From Amborella trichopoda (taxonomy: Eukaryota > Streptophyta > Magnoliopsida > Amborellales > Amborellaceae), in contig NW_006500342.1 of the NCBI RefSeq assembly GCF_000471905.2, forward strand, positions 211,124 to 275,123: a stretch of 64,000 nucleotides of DNA, read 5' to 3'. The notes beneath the pieces were generated by a model. It saw only the letters and a list, made by a program, of their open reading frames with translations. It was not told the DNA's origin and searched no databases. A program made the position numbers and the translations under genes. Shown piece after piece: positions 34,046-45,400 of this stretch. Numbering within the stretch: position 1 is the first letter of the stretch; each line of letters begins with the position of its first letter.

Positions 34046-35100
34046 CATGGCAATAAAGCAGGGTGTGTGCAACAAAATGTTAGAAATCAAAATGAGATAC
34101 ATCAAGCCAATTGAAAGAAATTCATTTCTTTCATTGAATTAGAAAAATTTACAAGTTACAACCGAAGGCCCATTATTAGGGAAGTTACAAAGCTCTTGCA
34201 TCTGAGGATAAGAATACGGTTGCAAACCAAAGCCAGCGGCGTTGCTCTTGCATCTGAGTATAAGAGGACGGTTACTGGCTATGAGAAATGCCCTCCACAT
34301 ACAGAAGAAACAAACCCACCAAAGAAATGCCTGCCCATGATGAAGTGGCAAAACCACTTGGAGAAGTTTGCCTCGATCTCGCCAAGGAGAATGGTTATAG
34401 GCCAACAGAAAAATCTAATGACTTCCGAGTCAGCTTCAATTCATCTGACAAGTATATCAAATATACAAGGCGGACTTCTCTGGCAAGGAACTGGCCTACG
34501 ATGGAGGGCATACCCTGTTCATAGTGGACGCCCTTCCATAGAATAATATGGACTTCCCTGTTCTGCTGGAAGACTTAGCTCCCAACACAACACAGTGGCA
34601 AGGCCTCCCCGTTTGCTATCACTTTTGACCCCCACAAGACATTGTCATCAGAAGTCATCGCCAGGCACAACCTAATGCCGCATCCTATCATCACCATGGT
34701 CAGGCTCACACAGTACGAGACTATCACCGCAAGCCTCATATCCCCAAATGTGTCTATGACCGTGTATGACCCAAGGACTTATGAAGGCGGCACCGCATAC
34801 GACTTAATGTCATGCGTGACTTTGAAGCACCCAAGTTCCCAATGGTCCCAATTCTCGGGGGGTATTGATGCCTCTTTGGTTCCCCCAATAGTCACCCCTC
34901 ACCGATGGTCCACCTTCCTGTGACCTTTTCCCTTCCCCACAATCCTTCAGGTATTCACCGGAAACACACTTCCAAGTCCTGGGAATCTCCGCTCGGCCCT
35001 GTTCTTTCCCCTACTAGCGTGGCTTCTCCTAGTCAGAAACACTTTTTTGCCCAATGGGAACCTCCCATCTGACCTTGTTTTTCCCCTTTTTTATGGTTAG
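34046..35100 (+). mobile_element. Post-pol segment of element 1
   Basis: No identifiable gene. It holds two copies of 'gctcttgcatctgag.ataag' (34191 and 34244), part of a short repeat also found after pol in element 4 (60260-60376). A/T-rich 'aaaaaaataaaaaaaa' lies near 35107. By comparison with element 2, the antisense aORF body should lie here or just beyond; it has been lost from this copy. Confidence 0.55.
34642..34923 (+). CDS. Unrecognised short ORF after pol
   Basis: A 93-codon open frame begins MSSEVIARHNLMPHP and contains 'VSMTVYDPRTYEGG'. I recognise no domain and see no second copy in the window. It follows another unassigned frame at 34288-34524. It may be a remnant of an element protein or chance; it lies inside element 1. 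Confidence 0.2.
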   Translation: MSSEVIARHNLMPHPIITMVRLTQYETITASLISPNVSMTVYDPRTYEGGTAYDLMSCVTLKHPSSQWSQFSGGIDASLVPPIVTPHRWSTFL

Positions 35101-35598
35101 AAATATTGCAAAAAAAATAAAAAAAAAACCTTTCCGCCTGTTGCTCGTTCTTGGAGTTAGCAAAAAACCACCGGAAATCCCTAGAAGACTTCCTTGAGAC
35201 CATGCGGATTGCCCTTCACCGAGGGTTTTTTACTTCAACAGTTCACTAAAGCCCACCGAAATTCTACTTTTTTTTTGGTGAGCTCAATGCAACCTCTTCT
35301 CCTTCTCCTCCGACAACCAAATAGCTGATAGAGCCCTCTGAACTCTTTGTGACCTCCCCTTCAGCATCAGAATGACCGGAGAAGCACTCGAACTCCTGCA
35401 AGGCACCTCTAAAAATTCTGCCAAGGCCCCGAGAGGTCCTCTTCCTTGCTCAGAAAACCTCGACACTTGCTGAAAAATCTTCGCAATCACACTACGAAGC
35501 TTCAAACCTCTTGAAGTTCCTTAAAAAAATCCTTAAGGACGTATCTCTGCAAGTCTTGGTCGGGAAGTGCTCCCGAAAAACCCTCGCCAAGAGCTTTG

Positions 35599-35621
35599 TC
35601 TCTCTCTCTCTCTCTCTCTCT
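35599..35621. repeat. (TC)n microsatellite next to a plus-strand TATA
   Basis: About eleven TC units run directly into TATAAAAAG on the plus strand (35621-35629). The block lies ~60 bp from the minus-strand TATA motif at 35682. Confidence 0.8.
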
Positions 35622-35681
35622 ATAAAAAGCCCTTCTACTATTTTACCCTTCAGTAAAAGAGTAATGTGGGGTTTCTCCAAC

Positions 35682-35692
35682 TTTTATACCCC
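35682..35692 (-). promoter_or_regulatory. TATA motif of the antisense aORF, element 1
   Basis: Read on the minus strand this is GGGGTATAAAA, followed by 'gttggagaaaccccac' and 'ttttactgaagggtaaaata', the same order as at 22281-22330. It is kept although the aORF body is gone. Confidence 0.5.
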
Positions 35693-36283
35693 GCAGTGCC
35701 AAGGACTACCCTCAACAAACTCATAATGATGCTTCAGTCCTTAGCTCTTGATGGCAATAGGACCAAGCCGAGGCAAGCCAAGCCTGAGACCCGAACTATC
35801 ATCGTCGCATGCCTCACGTCAGGAGGCTAGTGCCGCACACCACATTAAGGCTTTCACCGAGCACTTCAATCTGAGGTCATCGTCGTGTGCTCCCTCCTGG
35901 GGTCATCGCTGTGTGCTCCCTCCAATGGTCATCGCCACGTGCCTCGTTAAGGGGATCATTGTCGCGCACCTCGTCAAGACCTTCGTCGAGTGCTTCATTA
36001 GAAGGCTATTACCACATGCCTCGTAAAAGAGTTAACACCGTGCGATTTGCTAAGGGCGACTACTGCAAGCTCCGTCAAGGGACTTAACGCACTGCCTCGA
36101 CTTACTGATGTATGGGCTAACCCACACTTAGTGTCGTGTGCATGCCTTGACACTTCCCTTCGATCCATCTTCCCACATCCTTAGGAAGTTCACTCCCTTC
36201 ACCAAAATCTAGCTCCTCAGTGAGCCCAATTTCTGGAGATGACTCTATTCCCCATGGAGTCGCTTCCCTCACTATGCCACGGT

Positions 36284-37290
36284 CCATGCTACAAGACCTT
36301 AAACTGTACAGTCATGGTTTGTGCAGCATGACCTAAAACTGCACAGCCACGGTTCATGCTGCATGACCTTAAACAACACAGCCACGGTCCATGTTGCATG
36401 ACCCTAAATTGTATAGCTATAGTCCTTGTCTCACGACTCAAAATTGTATGACCATGGTCGAAACTATATGACTTTAAACAGTAGCAGAGGTCTAGTTGCA
36501 CGACCTGAAATAGCAAAGTCCTTGTCACATGACCTTAAACGTCCAGCTGTGTGACCTTAAACCATAGTGCTTGTCCTAGCCGCATGATGTTAAAAGGCTT
36601 AGCACCACGGTCCAAACTATATCACAAACTGCATTGTCCTAGCTATATGACTTTAAACTGTACAGCCATGGTTCTAGCTACCAAACCCTAAAACTGTAAT
36701 GCGCAGCGTGACAAATGGTCCATATGCATAACTCCAACTAGACCCCCAATGGAGTTAGATGTATGTAAGGCTCGTACTTATCCATCTTCTCCAGAGAGTT
36801 AGTGTCGTCCTTCCTTCAACCCACGGTGGGGTTCATCCGTACTCTAACCTTTCAGAGTTCCATGCACACCAATATTCATCATCCCCGTGGAGCCACACTG
36901 TCCCTCCTAATCCATAGTGAGGCCTCTCCCGTTAACTACCCCTCATAGGGTCACCACCTTCATCAGCATCCTTTCACATGTGGATAGCCTTAACTATCTT
37001 TATCCTTAGGGAGTCAGATTACTATCCACATACCTATCCCCCCATGCAGCCCTACTGACAAGGCGACCCATGCTCGATCCATGTTGCATGACCTTAAACT
37101 ACATAGCCATGATATAAACTATATGACCATAAACTATAGCGGAGCTCTAGTCGCACAACCTTAAATTGCACGGTCCTAGCTGCATGACTTTAAACTACGT
37201 AACCGCGGTCGAAGCTATATGACCTTAAACCATAATGCACGTCCTGGCTGCATGATGTTAAACTGCTTCACTTAGGTTCAGGAGGCATGA
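36284..37290 (-). repeat. ~36 bp minisatellite, two blocks
   Basis: Units such as 'catgaccttaaactgcacag' plus 'ccacggtccatg' fill 36284-36700 and 37075-37290, with a non-repeated stretch of about 350 bp between. They are the reverse of the 35 bp units in element 2. Confidence 0.8.
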
Positions 37291-37319
37291 TCTTAAAGAC
37301 GCCCCATGTGCGTGCACAT

Positions 37320-37590
37320 GTCCCTTTTTGCGTGCATCTTCACGCATGCCTTCCCTTACCGACCCATTGATGTGCACATACCCTCTTCTTCTTCTCATGC
37401 ACGTCTTCCCTAGCCGACCCATTCGTGTGCTCAGACCACCTACGTCATGTCCATTACCTCGCCAGTAAGTCTATGTATGCGTACACACTGTTTATATGCA
37501 TCGCCATGCACGTCTTCCCTAGCCGGCCCATTCATGTGCGCAGGCCATCTTCACCATCTTTCATCTCATTTCCCAGGGAGTCTTACCCAT
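37320..37590 (-). repeat. ~105 bp tandem repeat, about 2.5 copies
   Basis: The phrases 'cacgcatgccttcccttacc', 'catgcacgtcttccctagcc' (twice) and 'gacccattcgtgtgc' recur. They match 20466-20780 in reverse. Confidence 0.65.
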
Positions 37591-38156
37591 GGTTAGTGGG
37601 TCGCCATCATTCACTTACTCTTCATCAACTCTTTACAGGCAACTTCATGTCGCCTCCCCAAGTGGGTCAATGTCATCACTAGACTCACTCCATGGACTTT
37701 ACAAGCTGCCATTCCTTACCACAATGGTCCAACTGTATGACACTAAAACTATAGTACACATCCTGACTGCATGACATTAAAAGGCTTCACGTAGGTCTCG
37801 AAGGCACGTTAAAACACGTATTCTCTCAAAAAGCTAGGCATGGTGTACACCTAGACAAGGGAAGGCCATGAGTAAAAGTGACAGATGGGCATGGTCACGA
37901 AATCATGAGTAAGAGAGTTTTGTGGAAAAATAAACCTAGGCACAGTGAAAACCCCAAAAGGGAACCATGAGAAAAAATGGATGAAAAGGGTGAACATGGC
38001 CACAAATTCATGAGTAAAAGAGCCCGAAAATAACATAAGTTGGTGAAAACCGTCTTCAGGGCACCACTTCCCCTGTTCAAGTGAAAACCTGTGAAAAGGG
38101 TGCTTGGACTGACAAAGCAGGTCGACGAACTTCCAAAGTCTCAGCTGACACCCCAG

Positions 38157-38592
38157 TATGGATCATCAAGGAGTGAGAGCACATAAGATCTCCCAAGTTT
38201 CATGGATCATCAAGGAGTGAGAGCCTCATAAGATCTCCCTGATTTCAATGACTCACCAGGGGTGAGAGCCACATATGATCCCTTGTGACATGGATCATCA
38301 GTGAGTGAGAGCACATAAGATCTCCCAAGTTTCATGGCCTATTTGGGAGTGAGAGCCTCATAAGATCTCCTCGATTTCGATGGCTCACCAGGGGGTGAGA
38401 GCCGCATAAGACCCTGGTGACATGGCTCGTCAGGGAGTGAGAGCACATAAGATCTCCCCATTTTCATGGCTCATCAGGGAGTGAGAGCCTCATAAGATCT
38501 CCCCGGTTTCAATGGCTCACCAGGGGGTAAGAGCCGCATAAGATCCCCCACGACATGGCTCATAAGGGAGTGAGAGCCGCCTAAGATCTCTT
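38157..38592 (-). repeat. 44 bp repeat in a three-unit higher order, 10 copies
   Basis: Ten units of 42-46 bp begin 'atggctcatcagggagtgag'. Three types alternate: A ('agcacataagatctccc..gttt'), B ('agcctcataagatctcc..tttca') and C ('caccagggggtgagagccgc' ending 'gtgac'). The order is A-B-C, A-B-C, A-B-C, then one more. Period of the trimer is about 132 bp. Element 2 has four plain copies instead. Confidence 0.85.
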
Positions 38593-39044
38593 AATGATAA
38601 CAAGAGTCCTTGAGAGGGAGGATGATGACTAAAAGATCCCTCAAAAAATTCTAAGAACCATCGTGAAGGCAAGAAACTAATGAAGCCAGGGTCTAACTTT
38701 CCACAGGCTTCAGGGTAGTCTTCGCCGAACCCCCTAGCTTACATGGGACTAGAATTTTGGGTTGGGTTAGAAGCCCCCGACTGGACCCCATTAGACGAGA
38801 CCTACAGGAGATACCTTGAGCATCAAAGACAAACCTGGGGTAGAAGCAAACAATGCTTAGAAAAGGTTCGTAGCATTTGGCTTTCACAAAAGGCCTGGTT
38901 CGGTACGAGGAGGTCTTGATAAAGGCCTCATGCTATGGAACCGCAGATAGTCTCTTGAGGGTGTGGACTTTGATAAGATCCCTCAAACTTCCTGATGATT
39001 GCACTTCTCTATTCTCTCGAAGCACAACATTCGGTGGGGCATGC

Positions 39045-41663
39045 TGTAGGAAGGTATTTTTCATCAACATGGGGCCATCGCTCAATAAAGGCCTAGCAAG
39101 TAGTGGAAATTTTCAAAGTCTCAGAACAGCTCTAGAACTGGCCAAGATCTTCATGAGGCCTCTCAAAAATCTCCTGCCAAGTTTTGTTGAATTTTGACAT
39201 ATCTAATACAGTGTAGACTGAGAAACAGTTCTGATAGAATCGACCTCTCGCACCCTGAAACGGACCCCTATAACTAGAGCTACATTTTCATCATCTAAAA
39301 TTGCTATGGAACTAACAACATTGGATCCAACATGGTTGAAACCTCGGGGGTCAAGTTTCAGCCCAAATGGGCACTCCAGGAAGACGTTATAGGTGAAAGA
39401 GTGAAATAGGAGGATCGCGCACAAAAGCTATTCCTGTGCAGCCACCCTGCAACACTACACTATTAGAGGAAAAGTCACGATTAGTAACTTTTGATGCTCA
39501 TATCTAAGCCATCCCACTTTGGATCACGTACAAATTTTGTGAGCATGTTCGTCTAGTCAAGATAAGCGATTCGATATGCGGCATGCCCCGTGACAATACC
39601 CAAGCGTGAAGAAAAGCTAGAGAGAAGTTGTTGATCCATGAAGAACATACAAGAAATTCAGTAGCACCATGCGTCCCTCGATCACACCACTCGTGCGCCC
39701 GATCGATGTGAGACCAATTCCATTGTGGACTTAAGGTCTCGGATCATCTCTGACCTGAACCCCATACATGATAAACGGTCGGATTCTGCACACGAAGCCA
39801 ACGAACAGACTACAAATTCCATCTTCAAAATCCTTGATTCTGGCCAAAATTCCAAAGTTACAAAATCTTCATTCGGGCACGGAATCAAGTTGTGTTTGGT
39901 GCCCTGTCATCGTAGCGGCATGCTCAGTGTGATTCAGTGAAGAAAACACAAAAAAATCAAGGAATGAACACGTTATCCATCCAAAGTTTCAAGATCTATT
40001 CAAATTTTAAGTCAAATGATCATGCACCAAAAACACGATCTATGGATCGACGTTAGTATCAAATTGATCGCCATGCCAAGCTCTATAAGAAAACAATCAT
40101 CTTACGATCAACCGAGCATCAGAATGAGCCCGGATCAGTCATGCATGAACACGCAAGTCCTTGGGCAACACAGGGACTGTTCTGAAATTTCATGACTTAT
40201 TAAGAAGGGAAAATCTGTCATGTTGCACCCTATTTTTTAATTTCTTTTAAGTCAATTTAATCTTAATTTTAATTAATTAGGGTTACATTTAATCATCCAC
40301 CCATGTTTGCGGCACACTTCTATATATATGTACCATCATTGTATATAGAAAAAAAGAAAAGAAGAGGCAAACACATGCACACATAAGAGAGAGTTTTCAC
40401 TTAATACAAGTTTCTCTTTCTTACCATTGTGGTGTTACACTTGAGAAAGAGCGTGAGGTTAGAGAAATTTTTTATCGGTATCTTTAGGGTGGAGGTAAAT
40501 CTTCTATCTCATCTTTTTCTTTTTTTCTTCTCTCTCCCTTCTCCCCTCTCTTCTCCCTATTCTTTGTCTGAGTCCCTCGTGGAGGTCGTACACAGAGTGG
40601 CAGTGCCATGCATGCCTCTCCCTTGGTCTTACAAGCTGTGCATGCCAGTAGTATCACCATGGGAGACTCTTCTTCCCCACCTCCTCATCTGTCTCGTTCT
40701 CTCAGTGAAGTTAGTAGAGGGCGCTACCCATCACTGCCCACGACGTAGCTTTGGTACCTTGGTGAAGAACCTAGATGGCAAAGTGTGTTGCTGCCTGCAG
40801 GAGTCTTCCTCTGCTATGCATCTAACGTAGACGGTGATGCCTATCGCCACCCGCTAAAGGTCTTGACAACACCCATCGCCGTTTGCGAGCTTCCTCCATG
40901 CATCCGGTGCCTATCATCGTTCTCCCTATGTCCGACACCTATCGTCATGCGATCAAAGAGAAACCATCACCGTACACCTTGTTAGGAGATAGCGCCATCC
41001 ATAAAGGACGTGTCACCTCCTCGCATTGTAAATCGTGATGCTTATTTACGTCCAGACTTGCCCCCTCTTTGCCGCCTCACCCTCTTCTCTTCACCCCTTT
41101 CTCTTATCACTTGACTGAGGGTAGGCTTAGATTAGCACTATCGTGCTGACTTCGGTTTCGAGTAGTATTGCCGCCTTGCTGGTCCAGTGAACCATGCCCA
41201 TCTTGCTACTACTTCGAGTCGACAAGTTCTGACCATCATGCTAGTCTCATCATCAAGTTCTCTTCTCCTTTCTATTTTTCATCTAACCTTGCTCTTCATC
41301 GCCTTCTCCCATGAACATACATTACCCTAAGGTAAGGGAGGGTCCCTTCGACCCACTTGACTTACAAATTAACCATAGAAGTGTTGTGTAGAAAAATAAG
41401 AGGGTTACAAGTCAAGGGAGGCGATTCCGAACTAGCTCAAGTAGTTGGGGGGACTTTCTTCATGATTTAAGAGGGTACCCACGCAAGCCAGCTAAGTAAG
41501 TCCCAAACCCACCTAAAATTTCTCTCTCATTGGTTGGTATACCTACCCTTGCTCTCGTGCAAGGTTTCGAGAGAGCGATCTCAAATCCCAGGACAACCAG
41601 AGACCTGAGACATGTGCCACCAGATCACCTTGATCTGGAGGGCGAGATTGAGGCACCTAACCA
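39045..41663 (+). mobile_element. 3' LTR of element 1
   Basis: It is 2,619 bp, from TGTAGGAAGG to CCTAACCA, followed by the duplication CACTT. It has a good TATA (40321-40330). The leader hairpin is weaker here (40589-40615). Confidence 0.85.
40321..40330 (+). promoter_or_regulatory. LTR TATA box, 3' LTR of element 1
   Basis: TATATATATG sits ~1.28 kb from the LTR start, ~100 bp before the conserved 'cacttaatacaagtttctct' block. The same arrangement is seen at 2350 and 51285. Confidence 0.55.
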
Positions 41664-41668
41664 CACTT
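41664..41668. repeat. Target-site duplication of element 1, right
   Basis: CACTT follows the LTR end and matches 22394-22398 exactly. Confidence 0.85.
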
Positions 41669-42478
41669 ATTGATCAAAACTTGTAGAGAAAGGTCCTTAG
41701 GGATTTTTCTAGCAAGCTTCAAGAGGTGCGATGCTTCGCAGTGTGATTACAAAGAATTTTCAGCAACTGTTGAGACTTTCTGAGCAAGGAAGAGGGTCTC
41801 TCGAGGCCTTGAAAAAATTTGCAGACATGCCCTGTTGGAGTTCGAGTACACCTCTGATCGTTCTGCAGCTGAAGGAGAGGTTGCAGAGACTTCAGAGGGC
41901 TCTGTCAGCTCTCTGGTTGTTGGAGAGAGAGAAGGTGCTGCATTGAGCTCACCGAAAACTTAGCGAAATTCCAGTGAGATTTGGTGAATTGCTAAAGTGG
42001 GAAACCAGGGTGAAGGGCAATCTGCAGGGTCTCAAGGAAGTCTTTTGGGGACTTCCAGTGATTTTCGCTAACTACGGTAGCAAGCAGGAAGCAGGAAAGG
42101 GACTTCTCGGTGGATGGGAGTGGATTCAGGACGAGCAGAGAAAGCGTTAAGAGACCATAACGGTCAAGGAGGTGAGGAGTGATGGGATGATGAATGGTCG
42201 CCCTCCCCACGTGTGGTGACACGACACACTGCAAGTGTCAGGTGGCGTGTCTAGATTGCAAGGGACCCACGTGCGGCATGTGCTAACTGTTGGAGTGAGG
42301 CATTAATACTCCTTGGTTCGCTGGACATCGATAGTCCTTGATTGATTGCGAGACGACGATTCCCTCTTAGTGGTAGACGACAATAGTCTTGCCTTTGACT
42401 GCGGGACAACAATAGCATCTTAGTGGGAAGACGGTGATAGTCTTGCCCTGGTGAGCACTGTCTCTTCATGGTCGTCTA
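41669..42478 (+). mobile_element. aORF leader, element 2
   Basis: This continues the block broken at 22398. 41690-42100 is shared, in reverse, with 35130-35600 of element 1. A 71-codon open frame (41731-41946) lies in the shared part, but the other copy has a comparable frame only in part, so it may be an upstream ORF or chance. The rest, 42100-42478, has short repeats 'gacgacaatagtcttgcc'. Confidence 0.6.
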
Positions 42479-45400
42479 GTGCCTTTTGCTTTTGTTCTAA
42501 TGGTCGATTCTTCGAGGCCTATTCCAGACGTGAAGAACCTCCTGCGAGAAGGGGAGCTCAGTACTAATGCATTCACTAGCGAGAGCTTGGTGAGAGGTGA
42601 GCTGATATGGTGCACCTCAGCCTTATATGAACCCAAGTGTCCTTTGAGAGTCACCTTTGTGAGTGTCCCCGTTCAGTTGGTGACGAGGGAAGACAATGAT
42701 GAAGCCCTGAGCATAAAGGAAGGGGTAGGCCTTCTGCATTGCCTGCACCGAAATGTAGCCTCTAATGTAAACTTGGAAACCCCGGGCATGCAATAGTCCT
42801 CTTCCGGTCTGCAGGTACAAGGGGAGCACCAGGACCTAAAGGGGTATTCCTCCTGGACCCTGAAAGTGCTGTGGGATTTCAGAGATATTTTGAGACTGGC
42901 TTCTTTACCGGCTGCCCTCTAGTGCTTGGTGGGCTACTACGACAATTTTTCAAACACTGTCAAAGTGTTGTTGGAGACTTGGAGCCATGTTAGCAATACA
43001 TGGCTGCTCGGTCACTGAGAGGCAGGGATTTCACTGACGGACCTGTACATCATTGGTGGCTACAGCTATTGGGTAGTTTGTACGACGTGTTTATTCCTCC
43101 AAACTCTATCATTTTTGGAGGAGAGAAGATAGGTAAAGAAGACCCACTGGTTGGGCTTTGAGAGTTGTTCAAGATTTATCAACAACTATATGATGAGCCC
43201 AAGAAGGGGTGGGTTACCTTTGCCATGTTGGTAGCATTCTTTTATGGATACTATACAGATGAAGCTGGTCTGTCATCGAGCAAAGAGGGGAAGGAAACCC
43301 CACAAGTTTATGTGCTGTGAAAGAAGAATAAACATGTCTTCTTGGCAGCTTACTTGACACTTTTCTTGGGCAAATTTGCCCTATCGGGAGGGTCAGATGT
43401 TATTCATCCTGGCACCTTTTAAGTGGCTTGTGACATGGCACAGGAGAGGGAAGATGAGCTTGCACAGCTTGTACTATGCAATATTTATTATGGCCTAAGT
43501 GCCATTTCTAGGGGCAGACCGTATAAAGGGGAGGAAGGGGGGAATGTCATAGAAGAGGGGCCGGTCTTCTCGAGAGATTTCAAGACTTCTTTCCCAGCTC
43601 ATTATGTGTATGGCTGGCTTGGAGCTTATTGTTAGGACACGTACCTCAAAACCAAGCAGTTGGAGGACAACATGTGTCCATTTTTGTTGAAAATTACCGG
43701 GCAGAAGGAAATTTTCCATCCCCGGATCATGCTCGCAGCCTATTTTTAACGACCACCTCCACATGACCTAGGTGGCATTTCCAGTTGGAAGCCTCATCGA
43801 CCACGTGTACGTCGATGAGCTGCATCATCACTTGGATGGTGACTTCACCAGCCCGAAAGAATTGATGTATATGCTAAGTGTCAGAGGTGGCTTTCTCGTC
43901 TATCACACTGTCCATGGTGTGAAGCTTGAGGGCTACTTTCCTCACCAGTTCACTTGGTAGCAAGGGCTGGATCAGGGGCAACCGTTCTCTATGCTCATTG
44001 AGAAGCGGCATAGCAAGGCGACCCATTGGAAGAAGGATGAATTAGGAACCCGCCGAGAGAGTTAGCTCCCGAGGCACATTTGTACTGCTTGGGCCACATG
44101 CTCGGAAGCCACCATGGTCAACAAGTATGTGTTGCCTCGTTTTGGCAGAATGGCATGGGTGACCAAGGCCACGATCATTGGTGGAGAATCATGAACAAGG
44201 GGTACTGGGATGCAGACCTCCCTTAGAAAGGGGAGGATGGCCGTTGGAGCCAAGACACCCGATCGTGAAAATTGGCTAAGACCCCTCCCCTAGGAGAAAT
44301 CTTTACCCTAGGCTTTCCTTGTGACTGGCGTATACTCGAACGGCCTCACCGACTTACTGTGGACAAGTCTTTGCCAAGGTTTATTAGTTTAGAGAAGAAG
44401 ACAGAGAGTATTTTCTACTACATCTCTGAGATCTTCAAATGGAAGGAAGGCAGTAATGTCTTGAGGTATGAAGGGCATCCGGTTCAAAACTTAAATGAGC
44501 TGATAGGGAGCAGCCCTCATAGCAAATTAGCTGCTAGTTACTCCAAGTTTGGGACTTCAATGGCTGCCATGCCTGAGCAGGCGTAAGGGAAAAAGAGAAA
44601 GCTGGTTGCTGCTGTCGAGCTGGCAAAGAAGAAAAGGCAGGCTACTTCACCTGAGCCAGAGAAAGGAAAGAAGAAAAAGCAGGCTTCCGAGCATGAACTG
44701 GTGAAAATTAAAAGGAAAGCTACTGAGCCCAAGCCGACGTAAGGGAAAAAGAAAAAGCAGGCTGCTGAGTCCGAGCCGGTGAAGAAGGAAAGACAGGTTG
44801 TTGCACTTGAGCCAACAATAAGAAAGAAGACAAAGTCAGTTGCCATGCCCGAGCCGACGAAGGGGAAGAAGGAAAGGCAGGTTACTCAGCCCAAGCCGAT
44901 GAAGGGGAAGAAGGAAAAGCATGCTGCCTCTGGGACTCCTTGTGCCCCAGCCATGAAGGCAATCAAGGCCTCAGAGCACAAAGGGCGTAAGGTCACAGTC
45001 ATTCGTGAGTCCGAAGATGGCTCCTCACACTTGGCTTCTTCGAAGGGCTGTGCGTCTCTTGATATTTCCCCGTTGCCTTCTTCTCTCAAGGCCTCACCTT
45101 CTCTTTCACCCGAATCTTCTCTTGGATCTTCAGAGACTTGAGTAGATTCCACGGAGCCTACTGCTCCAATCAAAATTGCTTCAGAACGGGAAGTGACACC
45201 TAAGGCTGAAGGGGAGGGCTCAGCCCCAATGGTGGTCGATGGGGATGATGGGACAACTCCTAACGAGGTGGTGGAGGCACAGAGGGCCGTTGGGGTGCTG
45301 ACAATTGCCGAACCTACCGAGGAAAGGGAAATCTCAATAGAGCTGATGATAATAGAAGAGACGGGGGCCAAGGAATCGAATAGGGGCCATCCGAGAAGTA

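Larger units (their letters stand above)
35101..39044 (-). mobile_element. aORF leader, promoter and minisatellite block, element 1
   Basis: Given on the strand of the lost aORF. 35130-35600 matches 41690-42100 of element 2 in reverse ('cgaagcttcaaacctcttga' versus 'tcaagaggtgcgatgcttcg'), which is the aORF leader. Further along come the TATA motif (35682), 36 bp repeats (36284-37290), ~105 bp repeats (37320-37590), 44 bp repeats (38157-38592), and the LTR-adjacent segment ending in the purine tract GGTGGGG before the 3' LTR. Short ORFs inside are repeat artefacts. Confidence 0.7.
22399..41663 (+). mobile_element. Tat-type Ty3/gypsy element 1 (full extent, defective)
   Basis: The element is 19,265 bp, bounded by TG...CA and a perfect 5 bp duplication CACTT. 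It contains: 5' LTR, PBS, gag pseudogene, an extra LTR copy between gag and the pol linker, pol with the RT palm deleted, archaeal-type RNase H, integrase, a post-pol segment, the antisense aORF leader and promoter without the aORF body, minisatellites, and the 3' LTR. The LTRs look roughly 15% or more different by eye, so the insertion is old. Its target was element 2, since the flanks join into one minisatellite-aORF unit when it is removed. Confidence 0.85.

Noticed and set aside
44886-45371. 161-codon minus-strand ORF opposite the aORF
   Set aside because: It mirrors the Ser/Pro/Glu-rich part of the aORF on the other strand, and the plus-strand reading fits the PMD gene layout better.
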